Source of the DNA: Piezodorus guildinii | Lineage: Eukaryota; Arthropoda; Insecta; Hemiptera; Pentatomidae | Direction: 5' to 3' | NCBI GenBank assembly: GCA_023052935.1 | Contig: CM041297.1 | Coordinates: 110,227,563-110,291,562, forward strand | DNA: 64,000 nt | Part shown: piece by piece, positions 58,548 through 64,000 of the stretch | Numbering within the stretch: position 1 is the first letter of the stretch | Layout: every line of letters starts with the position of its first letter | Notes under the pieces: model-generated | What the model was told of the DNA's origin: nothing | The model's database searches: none | What the model saw: only the letters and a program-made list of their open reading frames with translations | Program-made: the position numbers and the translations under genes

Positions 58548-58894
58548 TTTGTTCAATAAATATTAGGCCGTTTTACAAAAGAATTCTTGGATATATTTTT
58601 TTAAAAACAATTTATTAAATCCAGTCATTGCAACGTTTCAGCCTCTAGGGCCATTCTCAAGCTTCTGTAATCAATTAAAGTTTCATTGCATTTATACATT
58701 TTCAACAATTTAATTACAATACATAATAAATTATTTTCAATAATTATGTCACCTACCATGCATATCCATGTTAATTATCATTACATTTCACCGCCTTTCA
58801 ACACGTTGCGATGACTGGATCAAATAAATTGTTTTATAAAAAAAAATATACCCAAGAATTCTTTTGTAAAACGGCCTAATATTTATCGAACAAA
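58548..58894. mobile_element. Inverted-repeat element with about 88-94-bp arms
   Basis: The left arm 58548-58635 (AATATTAGGCCGTTTTACAA, AAGAATTCTTGG, CCAGTCATTGCAACG) is inverted at 58801-58894 with few changes. Beside the left arm the minus strand reads CTTGAGAATGGCCCTAGAGG then CTGAAACG, a decayed form of the hairpin-GAAACG motif. Confidence 0.75.
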
Positions 58895-60214
58895 TACAAT
58901 ATACATATATTATATAATATATCATTATATATCATACAATTTCATTAAATTACTTGTTAAACAAAATGTAAAGACAATTCATAAAATGTCAACTGAAATA
59001 AAACAATCTGGATTGATTAATAATCTGTTTGAAGGAGCACCCCAATACAGTTAGTTAAAAAGCACTGTTTTATTTTTATTTTTTATAAAATAAAACATTT
59101 CTTTTAAATTTGAATGTTTATAGTAAATTACAACTGAATTATATATTTATATAATATATATTACATTTGTATACAGTTGTAATTTACATACATTTATAGT
59201 AAATTACAACTGAATTATATATATATATACAACAAGAAGACGTGTAATAAGAATACATGACGTATAACTATCTAATGAAAAAACACCCACTGACAGAACC
59301 TCAATAGCTATTATTACGTGACTAGGTTCTAGTCCACCTTCTTTTTAATCATATGAATTATCTGTCACAATTAAGAAACATAGATTGTACGAAAAGGCTA
59401 TTCGCCTTATTCACTAAGCTACACAGTCATGTCGATATACAAATACAGGTTGTACCATATTATTTTAAATCATATTGCTTGTATCTTGTATTTTTTTTAA
59501 ATTATCTCACAACTATAATCTAAGTAATCACTATGAAGTAATTTAAGCAATGAGTTATAAAAAAAATTTAGATTACACCAGAGTATTCACGGCCTTCGAG
59601 GACATTTTACAGAAAGAGTTCGATGGCTTCAGGTATGCAAGGAAAGCTCCAAGAATCCATCATAAGGATGCGATTTCCGTCACGTCTTTGTTGACTTACA
59701 TGAATATTTACAATTCGTGAACAGGATTGTAGTTACGAAGGCAATGAGACCAATGCGATAAACAGTAAGGGCTCCTGGAAAACATATGAACCCCTTTATG
59801 AATCATTTAGCAGGCACAAATGTAAAATTTCCCCTTCAGGGAAGTCAGATGGCTTGAATTTTCCATGAAAATTCCCTCCGGTAAACACAACTCACCGTTC
59901 CTATGTGCTAAAAGTTTTTCCATTAGCCTTCCACTTTCAAGGGATAAGGGAAGTTATTAAAAAAAAGTAAACAGATTTTAATCTCCCCATATCCCTACAA
60001 CGTCTGCTGCTTAAACGCCCTCACGTTTATTTCCTTAGAAACATTTATTTCATTAATATTTATTATTTTTAAATAATTATTTTTTTATTATTAAACCTTT
60101 ATTGACATAAACGAATAGTTTTGTGATTTCTACATCAAACCAATATTGATATTTAGGTCATCATTTGAAAGACTGTCTTGGAGAACACACATTTGGCTAA
60201 AACGTGAAGAACTT
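58895..60214. other. Intergenic; small direct/inverted repeat cluster 59117-59222
   Basis: TATAGTAAATTACAACTGAA occurs twice in direct order (about 59118 and 59194), and ACAGTTGTAATTTAC lies inverted between. The rest is AT-rich with no gene. Confidence 0.45.
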
Positions 60215-60500
60215 AACAGACGCAATGCTGTCTGTGGTGTTGTGGCTACCTTGTCAGTCTTCTATCCAAAAGTCGCGGGTTCAAACCCGGCAAGAAATTT
60301 AAATGGAGTAAAAATTCTGGTTATGCCATCCTTCAGAAGGGGCGTAAAATGGTTACCACATGCCTGTGCGATGCCATCTACTCGTTAAAGATCCCTATCC
60401 TAATTAAACGAGGATTGGCAAAATTTAGAAATCCCACTGTGGCATCGTCCGGTTATTCACAGTAGCATAAAATGACGTTAAATGAATAAACAAGCCAAAT
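60215..60500 (+). mobile_element. SINE-A copy 6, near full length
   Basis: The head has GTTGTGGCTACCTTGTCAGT and the B box GCGGGTTCAAACCCGG. The body reads CATCCTTCAGAAGGGGCGTA, GTTAAAGATCCCTATCCTAA and GGCATCGTCCGGTTATTCAC. The tail AGTAGCATAAAATGACGTTA then AATGAATAAA shows the family's 3' end. Confidence 0.8.
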
Positions 60501-61284
60501 CATCAGACGATATGGTATTTTATTTAGATTACTTGACAGAATTAGTTTGTTGTTTAGTAATAAAACTAAACAACAAAATAACTCTTTGTTTTGCTGAAAC
60601 CAACTGGACATAGGTGACAGAACTGTAGGGTTAACCGTAAAAAAATCAATAAATACAGTTCTTTCAGTCGAAAGTGGTGGGTGACAACTGAAATAATAGG
60701 CAAAGACTTGAAGATCCCAACTATTTCACTAACCAATATTCCACCAAAGACTAACTTACGATACCAACCCAATAACAGAAACATTAAAATGCCACAACCT
60801 CTTGAACGCACCCCAAGATGGTGAATAAAAACATGTTAAACAATTAACTTGTTATTCTGATATGAGCCGCTGCTTTAGCTGACCATGCATAATCTTTCAT
60901 TCATCAAAGCAATTGCAAACTGCAAAGTTCATTAAAGGCATGTTCATAACATGTAACAGCATTGTAACATCGTGCATGTGAAGCATTTTAAATACCTAGG
61001 TGTGCACCTTAATGAGCAGGGCTCAATAATAATATATAATACAACGTTCCTACCAATACGCCAGCGATTCATGAGCTCTCCTTGAATAACTACCAAGGAA
61101 ACAAAAATCAAACCACTAAGCATAAAAACTAACTACAGGCAACAGAGATGCGATATTTAAGGAAAGGGGAGGTATAAGTCTTTGTAATAAATTATATTTT
61201 TTTAAATATTAAATTGCAATTACTTATTGTTACTATAACCAATACCGCAAGCTTGAAAATATATAATATATTTTTCTATTAAAA
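60501..61284. other. Intergenic, no gene recognised
   Basis: A minus-strand frame at 60566-60811 has no motif. Confidence 0.35.
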
Positions 61285-62420
61285 AGATGTGGTGCGCGCA
61301 ACACACGATTTTCACTTACCTCCGTTGTTAAAATCAATTTTTAAATAAACTTAGGGATAAAAAAAATTGTTAAAGAAATAATTAAATTATGTTTCAATAG
61401 AAATATGTGTTAAATAAAATAATCAATTATATTATTATCTGCGACAGTCAATTCGTTTTATATTATATTTATATTCGTTTTTCATCACTCCCCGTTCACT
61501 TTAAGAATTTTGTACATAACATAATATTTTTTAAAAAATCTTTAGCTTTCCAACGGTATATTATACATCTAGAAAAATAACGGTATCTATAAAACGGTAT
61601 ATTATACTGTTTTTATGTTCAAAAAAACAAAAATCGCATTAAGAATATTTTTGGAAGGAATTAGTCCGGGTGGCGGTCATTAAATGAAAGAACTAAATAG
61701 TTTCAACTATTTATTGTTTACCAACGTTTCGACCCCCCTTTGTGGGTCATCATCAGGGCGCATGGTGTGTGAATGGAGTTTCCATGAAAATGTTGGCGAA
61801 ATGACCGCCACCCGGCTAATTCCTTCCAGTAATTTTCAACGGTAAACTGATTACATCCACTAAGAATATTTTTGCTCTTTTCTCCATTACTTAGTTATGA
61901 AATTCGTTCGCATGTTTTTTACCACTGTTAATCAGATGATATGGTTAATTTTACGAAACATACAAAATGAAATGGACTTTAGAGAAAGGAAAGTTAAACT
62001 ATCGGCCTTTAAGCCCTGTCACACTATTTCAATGAGAATTAAACCTACATGCTATTAAAGTCCATTAAATTTTACATCGATATAAGGAGTTTAATCAAAA
62101 TCGTTAGAGCCGTTTTTGAGAAAATCGTAAAATTATGCACAATACAAGGATAAAGTGGCCTTTCTGGTTAGCTGATTTTCATGAAAAGGTTGCTGTAACA
62201 TCTCAGGCATAGAAGCTCTTAAAATATGAAATTTCATTTTTATACTGTTTATCGTTTTCGTACATACACACACATGGACACAAAGACACAGACCCTTTTC
62301 TGGAACTTGGTTATTTGGACCCAGGAGACCCCAAAGCGTGTATTTCTATTGAAAACTGGAATTCGAAAATTTTCACGATCGCAATACTTTCCCTTACTAT
62401 ATATGTCATTATAGGTAAGT
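61285..62420 (-). repeat. Rep-A copy 6, nearly complete, interrupted by an insertion
   Basis: Reads on the minus strand from GGTAAGGGAAAGTATTGCG-type start near 62400 through CAACCTTTTCATGAAAATCA, CGATTTTCTCAAAAACGGCT, CATGTAGGTTTAATTCTCAT and CCGTTGGAAAGCTAAAGATT to AAATCGTGTGTTGCGCGCAC near 61290. Removing the 207-bp insert and one copy of its target duplication restores continuity with other copies. Confidence 0.7.
61640..61874 (-). mobile_element. CTGATGA-hairpin-GAAACG element with 14-bp target duplication
   Basis: TAAGAATATTTTTG flanks the insert exactly (61640-61653 and 61861-61874). The insert 61654-61860 has an inverted pair GGAAGGAATTAGTCCGGGTG / inverse near 61806-61827. On the minus strand it carries CTGATGA (61756-61750), T, a GACCC..GGGTC stem-loop and GAAACG (to 61725). 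About 37 bp of unpaired sequence lies beyond the right arm. Confidence 0.85.
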
Positions 62421-62574
62421 GAAAGTAAAATTAATGCGAGATTATAAAAATTAATTCATGTTCAGTGACATATTTTTTTTCGATGGTGACCCAAGAATAT
62501 GTTGTTTTGATCAATTACAAATGTTTTTCTTAAAACAGTTTTTAGAGTCGAAAGTTTTACGCTCAAATGAATTA

Positions 62575-62795
62575 AAGCATATGATCTGCTACCTAATTCC
62601 ATTCGTACATCACAATCCTTAACATCCCTCAAACATCAACTATTCATCCATCTCCTTGAATATCAATCTACTAAGCCTTAAGAAGTTTTACTATTACTAG
62701 CCTCTTTATTTAAATTTTATTGATTAAAATGTACTTTTATATTATTCTCAGGGGACTATCAATCCTAGAATAAAATATTATTTCCCTTTCATTTC
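62575..62795 (+). mobile_element. CR1/L2-like LINE last codons and 3' end (copy C8)
   Basis: One frame reads YDLLPNSIRTSQSLTSLKHQ then LFIHLLEYQSTKP and a stop, matching the family C-terminus (SFKSLLFKHLLA of C3; TFKHQLFLLLLKYQTS of C6). A short UTR ends ATTCTCAGGGGACTATCAAT, CCTAGAATAAAA and TTTC-type repeats. Confidence 0.65.
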
Positions 62796-63454
62796 ATGAT
62801 GCTGGACATCGGTATAATTTCAAATGATGTTCGACTAGTTCATATATTCATAGCCCGACCCTCTCTGCGAACGCTCAAGGCACCAAAATAATGAAAAACC
62901 AAACATATCTATTTAAAACTAGAAATAGTGCAACATTTTGTTAGGCGCGTCTCTTTCATCCTTTATCTGGAAGGATATAACAAACAGGCGTGATAGCCCA
63001 GTCGGGCACGAACCCTCCTATTTCAACACAACCGTGACTCCAACTGCCTCGGACCAAATCTAGAGAAGGAATTTCCTGCGTGTCAGAATGTCCTCTCACG
63101 CGTTCCAAATGGTCCCAGCTCGCGAACGACTAAACCGCAAGCCGCAGGCCACCACGAATTCAATTAAAAGTTTTCTCTTCAAATCCTCCGAGTCTATGAG
63201 CATGCTCATCCAGTTAATCCTGGATGGTTAATAGTTTTGGCGAGAAACTCATGCATAGATCACGGAATAAGCAGAAACCATCAGTTATTCTTTTCGATAT
63301 TAACGTACATTAGCTAATCCAAATATCGCTAAAATGATTATGCTATTATTTTGAGACTCAAGTATTGCTCATACTGTTTTATTAAGAATTAATTTAGATG
63401 GTGAATGTATCAATAAAGCTACACCTATTCAACTCTCAACACGTCCGATTTAGT
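62796..63454. other. Intergenic, GC-richer than average, no gene recognised
   Basis: No frame or repeat match visible. Confidence 0.35.
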
Positions 63455-64000
63455 TTTGTTTTTTGGTTTATTATTTTCAATAATGAAACTTTATACTTTT
63501 CAACAATCGACCAAAAATACCCTCCTGCCCTCAAAATTTGAGGGCTTACGTTTCGAGATACGTAGAATAAAATAACGAATAAAAAAAATCCGTTCAATCA
63601 TCCGTACGCCGTCCGCAGTTTTTTTACTACTGAACCAATATTTTTGGAATTCGGCTCAAAAATACTGGCTTATCCAACGAGCATACTAGCTACTAAAGGT
63701 TGAAATCTGCTGATTAGTTTTAAAAATGAGGCTGATAAAAAATGATTTAATTCAATAACTCAGTTATTTTTTAATATAGAGAAAAAAATATTGGAGTTTC
63801 TTAACCAAGAAACCGGGAATAATTATAAAAAAAGAAAAACCAAGTTAATACTTTGCCTATAAATACGCTTACAAATCAGTTATTTTTCAAGATAGAAAAA
63901 AAATTGTATTGAGTTTTAGGATCAGGAAACCACGACTGTATTTTAATGGTTAGAAGTATTCAATACATAAACAAAGTTTCTGCAAAACGAAAATACAATC
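63455..64000 (+). repeat. Rep-F copy running off the right edge
   Basis: TTATTTTCAATAATGAAACT, CAACAATCGACCAAAAATAC, TTTGAGGGCTTACGTTTCGA, GTACGCCGTCCGCAG, ACTACTGAACCAATATTTTT and TTCAATAACTCAGTTATTTT, in the order seen at 42955 and inverted at 39738. Confidence 0.65.

Noticed and set aside
60146..60388. 80-codon plus-strand frame
   Set aside because: It reads through the SINE-A copy at 60215-60500; phrases such as KVAGSNPARN come from the B-box region.
57411..61874. Calling the hairpin elements proven hammerhead ribozymes
   Set aside because: A spacer base follows CTGANGA and I could not find a stem III with a cleavage triplet, so only a resemblance is claimed.
20548..62795. Strand bias of LINE fragments (most Jockey and CR1/L2-like copies on plus)
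   Set aside because: Minus-strand copies were found on closer reading (23160, 45535, 52486), and short tails are easier to spot on the strand being read, so the bias may be mine.

Overview
The window looks like gene-poor, AT-rich nuclear DNA of an arthropod, most likely an insect. I see no operons, no bacterial-style gene packing, no confident multi-exon host gene and no functional tRNA or rRNA gene. What can be recognised is almost entirely transposable elements: one BEL/Pao LTR retrotransposon, C-terminal or 3' fragments of about six kinds of non-LTR retrotransposon, several tRNA-derived SINE families, DNA-transposon-like inverted-repeat elements, microsatellites, and old interspersed repeats that recur within the window. 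The insect guess rests on the mix of clades (BEL/Pao, R1, Jockey, I) and on base composition; no host protein confirms it.

Layout. Positions 1-4559 hold the 5' half of a minus-strand BEL/Pao element: 5' LTR, a gag plus aspartic protease frame, then RNase H and the integrase zinc-binding region running off the left edge. Its reverse transcriptase core is missing. Positions 5880-19800 are a patchwork of SINEs, an R1-clade C-terminus (6228-7122, minus), CR1/L2-like tails and copies of an unclassified repeat here called Rep-A. The longest reverse transcriptase in the window is at 20548-22412: a 5'-truncated, frameshifted CR1/L2-like element. Positions 22870-27700 contain inverted-repeat elements, a duplicated block, and a LINE C-terminus between 170-bp direct repeats. 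Positions 30200-55600 hold six Jockey-type fragments, more CR1/L2-like tails, three I-clade C-termini, a decayed hAT-like shell and a 950-bp long-TIR element. The right end (57400-64000) has three more inverted-repeat elements and more Rep-A/Rep-F.

The most interesting signal is a group of short elements, mostly inverted repeats, that carry one motif: CTGANGA, one spacer base, a short stem-loop, then GAAACG. In several copies the stem bases differ while pairing is kept (GGCTC/GAGCC, GACCC/GGGTC, GAGG/CCTC), so the motif looks selected as RNA. It resembles the hammerhead-ribozyme core reported in Penelope-like elements, although the extra spacer base and the lack of an obvious stem III leave catalysis unproven. 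Two copies are bounded by exact target-site duplications of 14 and 11 bp, so these are mobile units. No Penelope-type reverse transcriptase is visible here, so they would have moved in trans.

A second RNA-level signal is a small hairpin of the GGGAC/GTCCC type just before the 3' end of the CR1/L2-like copies, as expected for a template-recognition hairpin. All coordinates and family names were read by eye from sequence and translations. Clade names are inferences; element edges are good to roughly 10-30 bases unless a target-site duplication fixes them.
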